Of a stretch of 64,000 bases of DNA, positions 35,743-43,851 are shown piece after piece. The first letter of the stretch is position 1. Every line of letters starts with the position of its first letter. Under the pieces are notes generated by a model. The model ran no database searches and had not been told where the DNA came from. It was given only the letters and a program-made list of their open reading frames with translations. A program made the translations under genes and the position numbers. This DNA comes from Pseudomonas sp. UBA5706 (GTDB lineage Bacteria > Pseudomonadota > Gammaproteobacteria > Pseudomonadales > Pseudomonadaceae): the NCBI RefSeq assembly GCF_002419965.1, contig NZ_DIHC01000019.1, forward strand, positions 4,391-68,390, given 5' to 3'.

Positions 35743-36053
35743 GATGGCCGGACCTGACGCTGCGCATGCTGATCTGGCAGGACGAACCGTGGATCAGATG
35801 GCGAGACACACCCGATCTGATGCGCGTGGGCGTACCTGTTCCCCGCCAGTCGCTGCTGCAACGCATCAAAAGTGCCCTGAATCGCAGCCACTGGAAAGGC
35901 TTGATACCCTGCGGATGCGATTCACGCCGGCCGACCGACTGGAATCGGGTATGGGGTCAAGGGCTTGTTGCAGGAGTGATTGGGCAGGGCCAGCGCCTTA
36001 AGTCTCGCGGCATGCCCTGGCCAATCTGGGGAACTACCGCGAGCCTTCTTTGA
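35718..36053 (+). pseudogene. C-terminal continuation of the Bro-N gene in another frame
   Basis: From CAT 35718 a frame encodes PVLSLLRWPDLTLRMLIWQDEPWIRWRDTPDLM and runs to TGA 36053 (about 111 residues). It reads as protein-like at least to about NRSHWKG (near 35900). Adding one C to the C5 tract at 35714-35718 would join it in frame with the Bro-N start and give about 220 residues. It has no start of its own. A genuine one-base deletion, a sequencing error or slippage expression are all possible. Confidence 0.6.
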
Positions 36054-36229
36054 TTCTGGCTGCAGGCGCTTGCGATCTGTCGGGGGCCGGCAGTACAACC
36101 CGACAACAAGGTACATCGGGTGCACTGCGCCCGGGGTTTAGCGACCGACGCCCGACGGATCATTGGCAAGGCGCAGGGCCACCGAGTCGGCGCCCATGCC
36201 CTGCACGAACAGACAGATACGTCGACCCG

Positions 36230-37336
36230 TTAATCCCGCAAATCGGACTCATGAATCGGCTGGTCCCGGTGGGTCGCCCGCTGGTATTGCGCAGGCCACA
36301 CCGCCTGCCGCCCGCCCAGGTCATCATCGGCGTGCAGCGGCCAGTAAGGGTCGCGCAGCAGTTCCCGCGCCAGCAGGATCAGGTCGGCTTGCCCGGTGCG
36401 CAGAATGTGTTCGGCCTGCGCCGGTTCGGTGATCATGCCCACCGTGCCAGCGGCAATGTCCGCCTCTTTCTTGACCCGCTCAGCGAAGCGGGTCTGATAC
36501 CCCGGTCCTACCGGGATCTCGGCGCTGGCCGCCGTGCCGCCGGAAGACACATCAACCAGATCCACACCCAGGGTTTTCAGGCGACGGGCCAGCTCCACAG
36601 TCTCGTCGGGATTCCAGCCGTCTTCCACCCAATCGGTGGCCGACACCCGCACAAACAGTGGCAGTTCCTGCGGCCAGACCTCGCGCACGGCTTTGGTCAC
36701 TTCCAGTGTCAGGCGAATGCGGTTCTCGAACGAGCCACCGTATTGATCCTGCCGCTGGTTGCTTAACGGCGAGAGGAACTGATGCAGCAGATAACCATGA
36801 GCGGCATGGATTTCGACGACCTTGAAGCCCGCCGTCAAGGCGCGCCGGGCCGCTGCGACGAAGGCCTGGATCACGTCATGAATCTGGCTTTCTTCAAGTG
36901 CCGTCGGTGGCGTGTGTTGGGGGTCGAAGGCAATGTTCGAAGGCCCCCACGGCGTCCAGCCGCCCTGCTCCGCCGGGATGCTGCCTTGCTTGCCCAGCCA
37001 AGGCCGCCAGGTGCTGGCCTTGCGGCCGGCATGCGCCAGCTGGATGCCGGCCACGGCACCCTGAGCGGTAATGAAACGGGTAATGCGTTGCAGCGGTTCG
37101 ATCTGGTCGTCGTTCCAGATGCCGAGGTCTTCCGGCGTGATGCGGCCGTCCTGAGTCACAGCGGCAGCTTCGGTGAAGATCAGCCCCGCGCCACCCACCG
37201 CTCGGCTGCCCAGATGGACCAGATGCCAGTCATTGGCCAGGCCGTCGGCGCAGCAGTACTGACACATGGGCGATACCACAATGCGATTGCGCAAGGTCAG
37301 TTTGCGTAGAGTGTAGGGTTCAAGCAGCAGGCTCAT
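36230..37336 (-). CDS. xenA: Xenobiotic reductase, old yellow enzyme family
   Basis: A 368-residue FMN-dependent NAD(P)H oxidoreductase that reduces activated alkenes, nitroesters and similar electrophiles. Cys25 (VVSPMCQY) is the redox-tuning cysteine typical of XenA/YqjM-type enzymes. EIHAAHGYLLHQFLSP has the substrate-binding His pair, GGSFENRIRL and RVSATDWVEDGW follow, and DLILLARELLRDPYWPL is near the C-terminus. GAGAGGTGCCC precedes ATG 37336; the frame continues upstream but without support. The gap to recJ is about 100 bp. Confidence 0.92.
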   Translation of the reverse strand: MSLLLEPYTLRKLTLRNRIVVSPMCQYCCADGLANDWHLVHLGSRAVGGAGLIFTEAAAVTQDGRITPEDLGIWNDDQIEPLQRITRFITAQGAVAGIQLAHAGRKASTWRPWLGKQGSIPAEQGGWTPWGPSNIAFDPQHTPPTALEESQIHDVIQAFVAAARRALTAGFKVVEIHAAHGYLLHQFLSPLSNQRQDQYGGSFENRIRLTLEVTKAVREVWPQELPLFVRVSATDWVEDGWNPDETVELARRLKTLGVDLVDVSSGGTAASAEIPVGPGYQTRFAERVKKEADIAAGTVGMITEPAQAEHILRTGQADLILLARELLRDPYWPLHADDDLGGRQAVWPAQYQRATHRDQPIHESDLRD

Positions 37337-37441
37337 GGGCACCTCTCGTGGCGAAGTAAAAGGTTGCGTTGCAATTTCGAACCTTGAACCTAGTCGACAA
37401 CCCGGCAAAGCCGGCAGTTCCGGCTTTTGTGCATCGCAAGC

Positions 37442-39157
37442 TCAACGCGGCGAGATATGCGCCACCATCAGTTGCACCGTTTCATTACCGCGAAACTCGT
37501 TCAGGTCCAGCTTGTACGCCAGCTCGACCCAGCGAACGGCCGGATTGGGCCAGACCTCGCGATCGACACCAAACGCGATGCCGTCGAGCTTCACCGTGCC
37601 GCATTCGGTCTTGAGGACCATCTTCAGATGGCGCTCGCCGACCACGCGCTGCTCTATGAGTTGGAACACGCCATGAAACAATGGCTCCGGGAAATGCTGT
37701 CCCCAGGGCCCGGCATTGCGCAGCGCTCGCGCCAGCTCCAGGTGAAACTCCTCGACCGCCAGGGTGCCGTCCGAAAACAGACGTCCTGTCAGGTCTTCTT
37801 CGTTGAGCTGACGCCGTACCTCGGTATCGAAGGCGTGCGCGAACGCCTGGAAATTCTCGGCTGGCAACGAAAGCCCGGCGGCCATGGCGTGGCCGCCGAA
37901 CTTGCTGATCAGTTCAGGATGCCTGGCGGCGACCGCATCAAGCGCGTCACGAATGTGAAAGCCGGGCACCGAGCGCGCCGAGCCTTTCAAGACGCCTTCG
38001 CCCGCGCTGGCAAAGGCGATGGTGGGACGGTGATAACGTTCTTTCAGACGCGAGGCGAGAATGCCGATCACGCCTTGGTGCCATTCGGCTTCGTACAGGC
38101 ACAGTCCGAACGGCATCGACTCCACAGGCAGGTCCTTGAGCTGGGCCAGCGCCTCGCGCTGCATGCCCTGCTCGATGGATTTGCGATCCTGGTTCAGCTC
38201 GTCCAGTTGCACGGCCATTTCCCGCGCCAGCGTCTCGTCGTCGCACAACAGGCATTCGATGCCCAGGCTCATGTCGTCCAATCGCCCTGCAGCGTTCAGG
38301 CGCGGCCCAAGGATAAAACCCAGGTCGGTGGAGGTGATGCGCGAGGGTTCGCGACGCGCGACCTCCAGAATGGCGCGCAGGCCAGGGCGGGCACGGCCGG
38401 CACGGATACGCATCAGGCCCTGATGCACCAGAATACGATTGTTGGCATCCAGCGGCACGACGTCGGCGACACTGCCCAGCGCCACCAGGTCCAGCAGCTC
38501 GCCGAGATTAGGCTGCGCGCGGCCACTGGCCTCGAACCAGCCGATCTCGCGCAACCGCGCACGCAGGGCCATCAACACGTAGAAAATCACCCCCACTCCC
38601 GCCAGCGCCTTGCTCGGGAAGGTACAGCCAGGCTGGTTGGGATTAACGATGGCGTCGGCGGCAGGCAATTCATGGCCCGGCAAGTGGTGATCGGTGACCA
38701 GCACCTGCAACCCCGCCGCCTTGGCCGCCGCGACGCCTTCAACGCTGGAGATGCCGTTGTCCACGGTCATCAGCAGATCAGGCTGGCGTTCAAGCGCGAC
38801 GTTGACGATTTCCGGAGTCAGGCCGTAGCCGTACTCGAAGCGGTTCGGCACGAGATAATCGACATGCGCGGCACCGAGCAGACGCAGCCCCAGCACCCCG
38901 ACCGTGCTGGCGGTGGCGCCATCGGCATCGAAGTCACCGACGATCAGAATGCGCTGACGCTGTTGCAGGGCCGTCACCAGGAGATCGACCGCCGCCTCGA
39001 TGCCTTTAAGCTGCTGATACGGAATCAGCCGCGCCAGCCCCTTGTCCAGTTCATCCTGGGACAGCACACCGCGAGCGGCGTACAGCCGGGTCAACAGGGG
39101 CGGCAGGTCGCCGAGAAACGGCAGGGTGTCGGGCAACTGGCGTGATTCGATGCGCAT
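37442..39157 (-). CDS. recJ: Single-stranded-DNA exonuclease RecJ
   Basis: A 571-residue 5'-3' single-strand DNA exonuclease in recombination and mismatch repair. DHH-family motifs are seen: ILIVGDFDADGATAS (motif I), LMTVDNGIS, and VLVTDHHLPGHELP with the DHH triad. The DHHA1 region HAMAAGLSLP and a C-terminal OB fold follow. ATG 39157 (MRIESRQLPDTLPFLGDLPPLL) gives the family length; in-frame codons upstream overlap yaeQ and are less likely. Confidence 0.95.
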   Translation of the reverse strand: MRIESRQLPDTLPFLGDLPPLLTRLYAARGVLSQDELDKGLARLIPYQQLKGIEAAVDLLVTALQQRQRILIVGDFDADGATASTVGVLGLRLLGAAHVDYLVPNRFEYGYGLTPEIVNVALERQPDLLMTVDNGISSVEGVAAAKAAGLQVLVTDHHLPGHELPAADAIVNPNQPGCTFPSKALAGVGVIFYVLMALRARLREIGWFEASGRAQPNLGELLDLVALGSVADVVPLDANNRILVHQGLMRIRAGRARPGLRAILEVARREPSRITSTDLGFILGPRLNAAGRLDDMSLGIECLLCDDETLAREMAVQLDELNQDRKSIEQGMQREALAQLKDLPVESMPFGLCLYEAEWHQGVIGILASRLKERYHRPTIAFASAGEGVLKGSARSVPGFHIRDALDAVAARHPELISKFGGHAMAAGLSLPAENFQAFAHAFDTEVRRQLNEEDLTGRLFSDGTLAVEEFHLELARALRNAGPWGQHFPEPLFHGVFQLIEQRVVGERHLKMVLKTECGTVKLDGIAFGVDREVWPNPAVRWVELAYKLDLNEFRGNETVQLMVAHISPR

Positions 39158-39216
39158 TCGGGTTCCGCTGATGGGTTCGGGTGGAGCTGATTCGGTAATC
39201 CTGGGGTCGCCGGCGA

Positions 39217-39759
39217 TCAGCCGCGCTCCCCTGCCAGCCACTGCAGTTGCACTTCGTGCTGGCCACGATCATCCGTCACGAAAATCGTCCCTTCGCTGAT
39301 CATTACGTCCCATTTGATGACGCGGGGCATGTCCTTGGCCAGCGTCTCCAGGACTTCCTGGGGCACCGCGGCAATGTTGACGTTTTTGAGGTTTTTCACC
39401 GCAGGTACAACCTTGCCTTCCCAGACTCGCAGGCTGCCATAGGCCAGCAGGCTGGTGCGCTCGGTACGACGCGAGCACCATGTCAGACGATCGGCGTCCG
39501 GCTGGCCGACCTCGATCCAGTGCAGGACACGGTCGTCCAGGCTTTTTTCCCACAGCGCCGGTTCGTCGACGTCCGACAGACCGCGACCAAATGACAGCTG
39601 CTCGTTGTACCAGAATGCGTAAGCCAGCAGGCGCACGGTCATGCGCTCTTCGGTCTCGGACGGGTGGCGGGCGATGGTCTGCTTGACGTTTTCGTAGACC
39701 CCGCGATCGAGATCGGTGAGGTTCAGTTCGAATTTGTAGGTCGTGGACGGCTGGGCCAT
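39217..39759 (-). CDS. yaeQ: YaeQ family protein
   Basis: A 180-residue protein of the YaeQ family, whose fold is a PD-(D/E)XK nuclease variant. Seen motifs are KFELNLTDLDRGVYENVKQTIARHPSETEERMTVRLLAYA, LSDVDEPALWEKSLDDRVLHWIEVG and LQWLAGERG at the end. Reported as a suppressor of RfaH loss in E. coli; the reaction is unknown. It precedes recJ by about 60 bp on the same strand, as in other Pseudomonas. Confidence 0.93.
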   Translation of the reverse strand: MAQPSTTYKFELNLTDLDRGVYENVKQTIARHPSETEERMTVRLLAYAFWYNEQLSFGRGLSDVDEPALWEKSLDDRVLHWIEVGQPDADRLTWCSRRTERTSLLAYGSLRVWEGKVVPAVKNLKNVNIAAVPQEVLETLAKDMPRVIKWDVMISEGTIFVTDDRGQHEVQLQWLAGERG

Positions 39760-39957
39760 GAACGGGCTTCTAAGGACAGGAAAGGGGCCAAGTCTAACCG
39801 ATGCGCGAGCGGTTGAACGAGCCGGGACGATGATTGATCGGCCCGCCGCTGCAATTTGCGCGTGAGCGTTCCGACCGTTTTGCTTAACTTGTGCGAAGGT
39901 GACGGGTGTTAAACAAATGATTCACAACGCCGATACCTTATTGCGAGACCCTCTAGT

Positions 39958-40938
39958 ATGAAGTCACAGAGTGGCGCGCCGCGAATCAGGCACCTGCGGT
40001 CGTGGTACGACCACAGTCATTTTTCTCGGGATTTACTTCGACGGATGGTCAATCGTTATACGCTCGCTCATAAGTCCGGACTGTTGGTCCTTTTCCTCGC
40101 CTCGGCCTTGACCACAACGCCGGGGACCGCGCATGCCAGGGAAACCATTACCTGGCTGCTGCGCGACTTCCCCCCGTTGACGATTTTCGCCGGTCCCCAG
40201 GCCGGTCAGGGCGCCGTCGACAAAATGATGCCGGAGCTGATCGCGCGCATGCCTGAATACGATCATCAGATCATGCACGTGAACCGCGCCCGCGGTACGC
40301 AAATGCTGCAGGATCCAGACGTCTTCGCTTGCGACCCGACCTTGCTATGGAGCCCGGAGCGTGAGAAGACCATCCTGTTTTCGATCCCCACCTATGCCAC
40401 GCCCCCCAACGGCATCATCATCGAGCGCAGTAACCATGAGCTGTTCGCCCCCTTTCTCAGTGAGGATGGGCACCTGGACCTCGCTGCGCTGCTGGCCAGC
40501 AACCTGGTCAAGACCGGCATCGTCGCCGAGCGCAGCTATGGGCCGGTGATCGACAAGATCCTGCGCAACACCACCCGCCCCGACAACCTGATCCTGCATT
40601 ACGGCAATGCGGCGGTTGGCAGCATGCTGCAGATGGAACGTATGGGCCGCTTCGAGGCGATCATCAGCTACTGGCCAGAAGCTCGCTATCACGCCCAGCA
40701 GCTGGGCATCCCGCCGCAGGAGCTGGAGTTTTTCCCGGTCAAGGATGCGCCCAAGTATCAGTTCGCCCACATCGGCTGCTCGAAAACCGATAAAGGCCGC
40801 GCCGCCATCGACATCATCAACCGCGAGATGCGCGAATTAAGGACATCGAAACTCATCTCGCTCTATGCCGAATGGATGGTCAACAAACAGGAATATTTGC
40901 AGGACGCGCGGATGTTCTTCGATGAGCGACAGAAATAA
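39958..40938 (+). CDS. TIGR02285-family periplasmic solute-binding-like protein
   Basis: Up to 326 residues. A signal peptide region (SGLLVLFLASALTTTPGTAHA) lies at residues 40-60 of the longest frame. A class of periplasmic binding fold follows: ITWLLRDFPPLTIFAGPQAGQGAVDKMM, RARGTQMLQDPDVFACDPTLLWSPER. I place it in TIGR02285, related to extracellular solute-binding family 3. The conventional signal length favours ATG 40045 (MVNRYTLAHKSG) as the true start; neither start has a strong ribosome-binding site. No transporter genes flank it, so a sensory or accessory role is possible. Confidence 0.82.
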   Translation: MKSQSGAPRIRHLRSWYDHSHFSRDLLRRMVNRYTLAHKSGLLVLFLASALTTTPGTAHARETITWLLRDFPPLTIFAGPQAGQGAVDKMMPELIARMPEYDHQIMHVNRARGTQMLQDPDVFACDPTLLWSPEREKTILFSIPTYATPPNGIIIERSNHELFAPFLSEDGHLDLAALLASNLVKTGIVAERSYGPVIDKILRNTTRPDNLILHYGNAAVGSMLQMERMGRFEAIISYWPEARYHAQQLGIPPQELEFFPVKDAPKYQFAHIGCSKTDKGRAAIDIINREMRELRTSKLISLYAEWMVNKQEYLQDARMFFDERQK

Positions 40939-40946
40939 AACGGCGG

Positions 40947-40986
40947 ACAAAAAGAAACCCCGAGCAGCGGGGAGACTACTCGGGGT
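40947..40986 (-). terminator. Hairpin terminator for the minus-strand DUF3509 gene
   Basis: On the minus strand ACCCCGAG pairs with CTCGGGGT around a 14-base loop (itself GC-rich), followed by TTCTTTTTG. Orientation fits the DUF3509 gene ending at 41099. Confidence 0.65.
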
Positions 40987-41010
40987 CAACCGTGGCCCAT
41001 TTAGGACCCG

Positions 41011-41058
41011 TACGGCAGGCAGCATAAACACCGGAGCACAATGCCTGCGCCTGCCGTA
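41011..41058. repeat. 10-bp inverted repeat in the DUF3509 3' region
   Basis: TACGGCAGGC (41011-41020) and GCCTGCCGTA (41049-41058) are perfect inverted arms 28 bp apart, between the DUF3509 stop and its terminator. This may be part of the mRNA 3' structure. Confidence 0.5.
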
Positions 41059-41098
41059 ATGGATAGGAGCCTACTTAAAGAATAAGGTTCCCCGGCAC

Positions 41099-41395
41099 TC
41101 ACACAAAACTGCGCACGGCAGCGAAAGCATTGGTTTGCGCCGCATGGCGCATGGCGGCGATGACGCAAGGCTCGATTCGTCCTTCTGCGACCATCAGATC
41201 ACGATGAAGCCCATCGACCACATCGGTCAGTTGGCGCTTGTCACACAGCTGGGCAGCCAAATACACACGTTCGATCACGATCGCACCGGCTGCATTTCTC
41301 AGCGTCACCTGACGCTCGCCGTTCACCCCGGCAGCTCCCAGGCTTGCCTGATAAGGTGCCAGTGCTTCGCTTAGCAGTAAGCTGATATTTTCCAT
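41099..41395 (-). CDS. DUF3509 family small protein
   Basis: A 98-residue cytoplasmic protein with family features MENISLLLSEALAPYQ at the N-terminus, VTLRNAAGAIVIERVYLAAQL and RQLTDVVDGLHRDLMVAEG. Pseudomonas genomes carry several copies of DUF3509 proteins, function unknown. ATG 41395 has GGTGA five bases upstream; GTG 41407 is an alternative. It stands alone and ends at the hairpin pair described next to it. Confidence 0.82.
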   Translation of the reverse strand: MENISLLLSEALAPYQASLGAAGVNGERQVTLRNAAGAIVIERVYLAAQLCDKRQLTDVVDGLHRDLMVAEGRIEPCVIAAMRHAAQTNAFAAVRSFV

Positions 41396-41883
41396 CTGGA
41401 TCACCACTCAACAGTTTGAATGCAAAGGTGCTTATCACTGACCATAGGCGGACGCGGAAAGTTCTTTTCGTCGTAAGCTTGGTGTGGCCGGAACATGGCC
41501 ATGGGAGCGCGACTGCTGCACCGGCCTGTGAAGCGTGCAGATGGATATGACAGATAGAAGTCAGCGGCGTACAGCGTGAAGCCAATCGTCGACCGGGGCT
41601 TTTTGCCTCATTCGAAGACCTCGATGATGGCTTCTCGCTCATCGTCGCTGTAGACAGGACGATGGCGACCGACGCCTGCCGGATCGTATAGCCGCAAGGC
41701 GTGATCCGTGCCACACAAACGGTACTCGAAACTTTAGAACCCGAACGTTCTGTCCGACACGCTTTCTGTTCCTAGAAGGTTTGGGCGGTTATTTCCGGTT
41801 TTACGGCAATAGGCTGTGGGTCTGGGCCGATACCGTTGCCAACCCTTAGGACGCGTCCGAATTTATCCAGAGGAGCCGCCGGC
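41396..41883. other. Intergenic region with a protein-like remnant
   Basis: A 488-bp gap between divergent genes. On the minus strand, 41733-41608 reads as a protein-like segment (LCGTDHALRLYDPAGVGRHR and PVYSDDEREAIIEVFE, ending in TGA) with no ATG or GTG and a stop just upstream. It is either a truncated gene or a very small ORF with a TTG start. AGGAG at 41871 is the ribosome-binding site for the regulator at 41884. No repeat or tRNA is seen. Confidence 0.4.
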
Positions 41884-42543
41884 ATGGCAGCTGAGGGAAA
41901 AGCGTTGCGCGTGATCCTGGCCGATGACCACCCGATCTTTCTGATTGGCTTGAAAGTCGTGATCGAGCAGCACGCGCGCGCCACGGTCGTTGCCCAGGCC
42001 AGCACGCCGGACGATTTGCTGCAGACCCTCAACAATCAACCGTGTGACCTGCTGGTTACCGATTTCATGATGCCCGTTGAGGATCAGAACGACGGTTTGC
42101 GCCTGCTCGAACGAATTCGCCGCGAACATCCGGCGCTGCCGATCATCGTGGTGACCATGCTTCACAATGCCGGACTGTTTCGCTCGATGCTGGCGCTGAG
42201 CGTCGACGGGCTGCTGAGCAAGGCCAGCCTTGCGGACGAACTGCCTGCTGCCATCGATCACGTGAGCAACGGCAAGGGCTTCATCGCCGATTCAGTGCAG
42301 CGCGTGTTACTGGAAGCGACAGCTCACGGCACAGACACGCTGGTCGCGCTGCAAGACCTGTCCCCCCGCGAGCTGGAGGTGATTCGCCTGCTCGCAGCTG
42401 GCCATTCGGTGGGCGCCATCGCAGCGCGTGTGCGTCGCAGCAAACAGACGGTCAGCGCGCAGAAGGTCAGTGCCATGCGCAAGCTGGGGCTGGCAAACGA
42501 TGCGGCCCTGTTCATTTATCTGCAGGAGCACGGCCTGGCCTGA
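41884..42543 (+). CDS. LuxR-type response regulator, RocA/BvgA/RcsB-like
   Basis: A 219-residue regulator. The receiver domain begins VILADDHPIFLIGLKVVIEQH, with the acceptor Asp in LLVTDFMMP. The C-terminal helix-turn-helix is LSPRELEVIRLLAAGHSVGAIAARVRRSKQTVSAQKVSAMRKLG. The DDHP start and FMMP acceptor block are shared by BvgA/RcsB regulators that accept phosphate from BvgS-type kinases. AGGAG is 8 bases before ATG 41884. It converges on, and overlaps by 32 bp, the REC-EAL gene, and is the likely DNA-binding arm of the adjacent kinase. Confidence 0.88.
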   Translation: MAAEGKALRVILADDHPIFLIGLKVVIEQHARATVVAQASTPDDLLQTLNNQPCDLLVTDFMMPVEDQNDGLRLLERIRREHPALPIIVVTMLHNAGLFRSMLALSVDGLLSKASLADELPAAIDHVSNGKGFIADSVQRVLLEATAHGTDTLVALQDLSPRELEVIRLLAAGHSVGAIAARVRRSKQTVSAQKVSAMRKLGLANDAALFIYLQEHGLA

Positions 42544-43765
42544 TCGAGCGCAACGCCAGCACCTGGTCCGGGTGACGCTCAAGGTCGTCCAGCCAGCGCA
42601 TGAAATCGGCTTCGCTCATGGGTCGGGCGATAAAGTAGCCTTGAACCGCCGGACTCCCCAGCATTGACACCGCTTCATAGTCTTCGAGGGTCTCGACGCC
42701 TTCGACCACCACATTCAGCGCCATTTTCTGCGCCATGAGCAGCGCACCGCCGACCACAGCTGATTTGCGTTGGTCTTCGGCCATGCCACGCACGAATTGC
42801 GCAGGAATCTTCAGCTCACTGAATGGCAGTTCCAGCAGTCGCTGGATGTTCGATGCGCCGGTCCCGAAATCGTCGATGGACAGCCGGCACCCGGCCATGC
42901 GCAGCCTCAACAGATTCTCGAACTGCACCACCGCCATCTGCCGCGCCGACTGCTCCACTACCTCCAGCGTCAGCATCTGCGGCCTGACCGGGTAGCGCTC
43001 CAGCAACAACAGCAAACGAGGTACGAAATCCTGCAGATCGAGCATTTGAGGAGCAATATTCACCGCCACCGGCAACGCCTGGCCACGGGACAGCAGCGAC
43101 CGATGAGAAAGGCTCAATGCCAATTCAAGCATGTGCCAGGTCAACTCAGGCAGCAGCCCCGCCTGTTCCAGCTGCGCAAGAAAATGGCCCGGCGACAGCA
43201 ATCCCAAATTGGGGTGCTGCCAACGGGCCAGCAATTCGACACCGCTGAGCTTGCCATCGGCGCCGACCTTGGGCTGGAAGTGGGCAATCCATTGAGCGCG
43301 GTAGTCCCGGGTCCGATCCAGCCGTGGCAACGCGGGCAAGGCCGAGATCATGGCTTGGTTTGCAGTGGCAGGCGTACGACCGGGCGTCGCCCATGCGCCA
43401 AGCAGTTCGCCAATGACAGTGACCGAGGCCGGTTTGTGCAGCACGCCCAGGACGTCGATCCCCTGTTGCCGAGCCAGTTGCGCTGCACTGTGGAGCACCG
43501 AGGTTTCGGCGCTGCTGAGAATCATCACCGCCTGCGCCAGCCCCGTGGCTGCCAGGTGCCCGATCAGCGACAGACCGTCCTCACCGTCCATCTGCAGGTC
43601 GCAAATGGCGATGTCGACCGGACCCTCGTGTTCCAGCGCCTCCAGCGCGGTCTCGACGCTGCCCGCTGTCAGGACATCGAACACCTGGTTGGCATTGAGC
43701 ATCTGATGCAGCGCCATCAGCTGGAACGGATTGTCTTCGAGTATCAAAACCTTGAGCGAACGCAC
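42512..43765 (-). CDS. REC-EAL response regulator, RocR-like c-di-GMP phosphodiesterase
   Basis: About 417 residues: a receiver domain (VLILEDNPFQLMALHQML, acceptor Asp in IAICDLQMDGEDG) followed by an EAL domain. The catalytic set looks complete: Glu in ELLARW, Asn in AVNIAPQML, Glu in TLEVVEQS, Asp pair in IDDFGTG, Lys in ELKIPAQF and Glu in VVEGVE. It should linearise cyclic-di-GMP. The start is placed at GTG 43765 because AGAGGGGG sits 5 bases upstream; ATG 43783 lacks such a site. The domain layout equals P. aeruginosa RocR. It follows the kinase gene on the same strand. Confidence 0.9.
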   Translation of the reverse strand: MRSLKVLILEDNPFQLMALHQMLNANQVFDVLTAGSVETALEALEHEGPVDIAICDLQMDGEDGLSLIGHLAATGLAQAVMILSSAETSVLHSAAQLARQQGIDVLGVLHKPASVTVIGELLGAWATPGRTPATANQAMISALPALPRLDRTRDYRAQWIAHFQPKVGADGKLSGVELLARWQHPNLGLLSPGHFLAQLEQAGLLPELTWHMLELALSLSHRSLLSRGQALPVAVNIAPQMLDLQDFVPRLLLLLERYPVRPQMLTLEVVEQSARQMAVVQFENLLRLRMAGCRLSIDDFGTGASNIQRLLELPFSELKIPAQFVRGMAEDQRKSAVVGGALLMAQKMALNVVVEGVETLEDYEAVSMLGSPAVQGYFIARPMSEADFMRWLDDLERHPDQVLALRSIRPGRAPADK

Positions 43766-43851
43766 ACGTGCCCCCTCTGCCATCGCAGCCCGAGCGGGCT
43801 GCGGACGTTGCACTCTAAAGGCCCTGCCACTTGCTGCCCATAGGACATGTC

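Noticed and set aside
37427..39145. 572-residue open frame antisense to recJ
   Set aside because: Shadow frame opposite clear RecJ motifs.
41241..41714. 157-residue minus-strand frame over the DUF3509 gene and its upstream gap
   Set aside because: It overlaps the DUF3509 gene in another frame, and its composition (Ser/Arg-rich) is that of a shadow.
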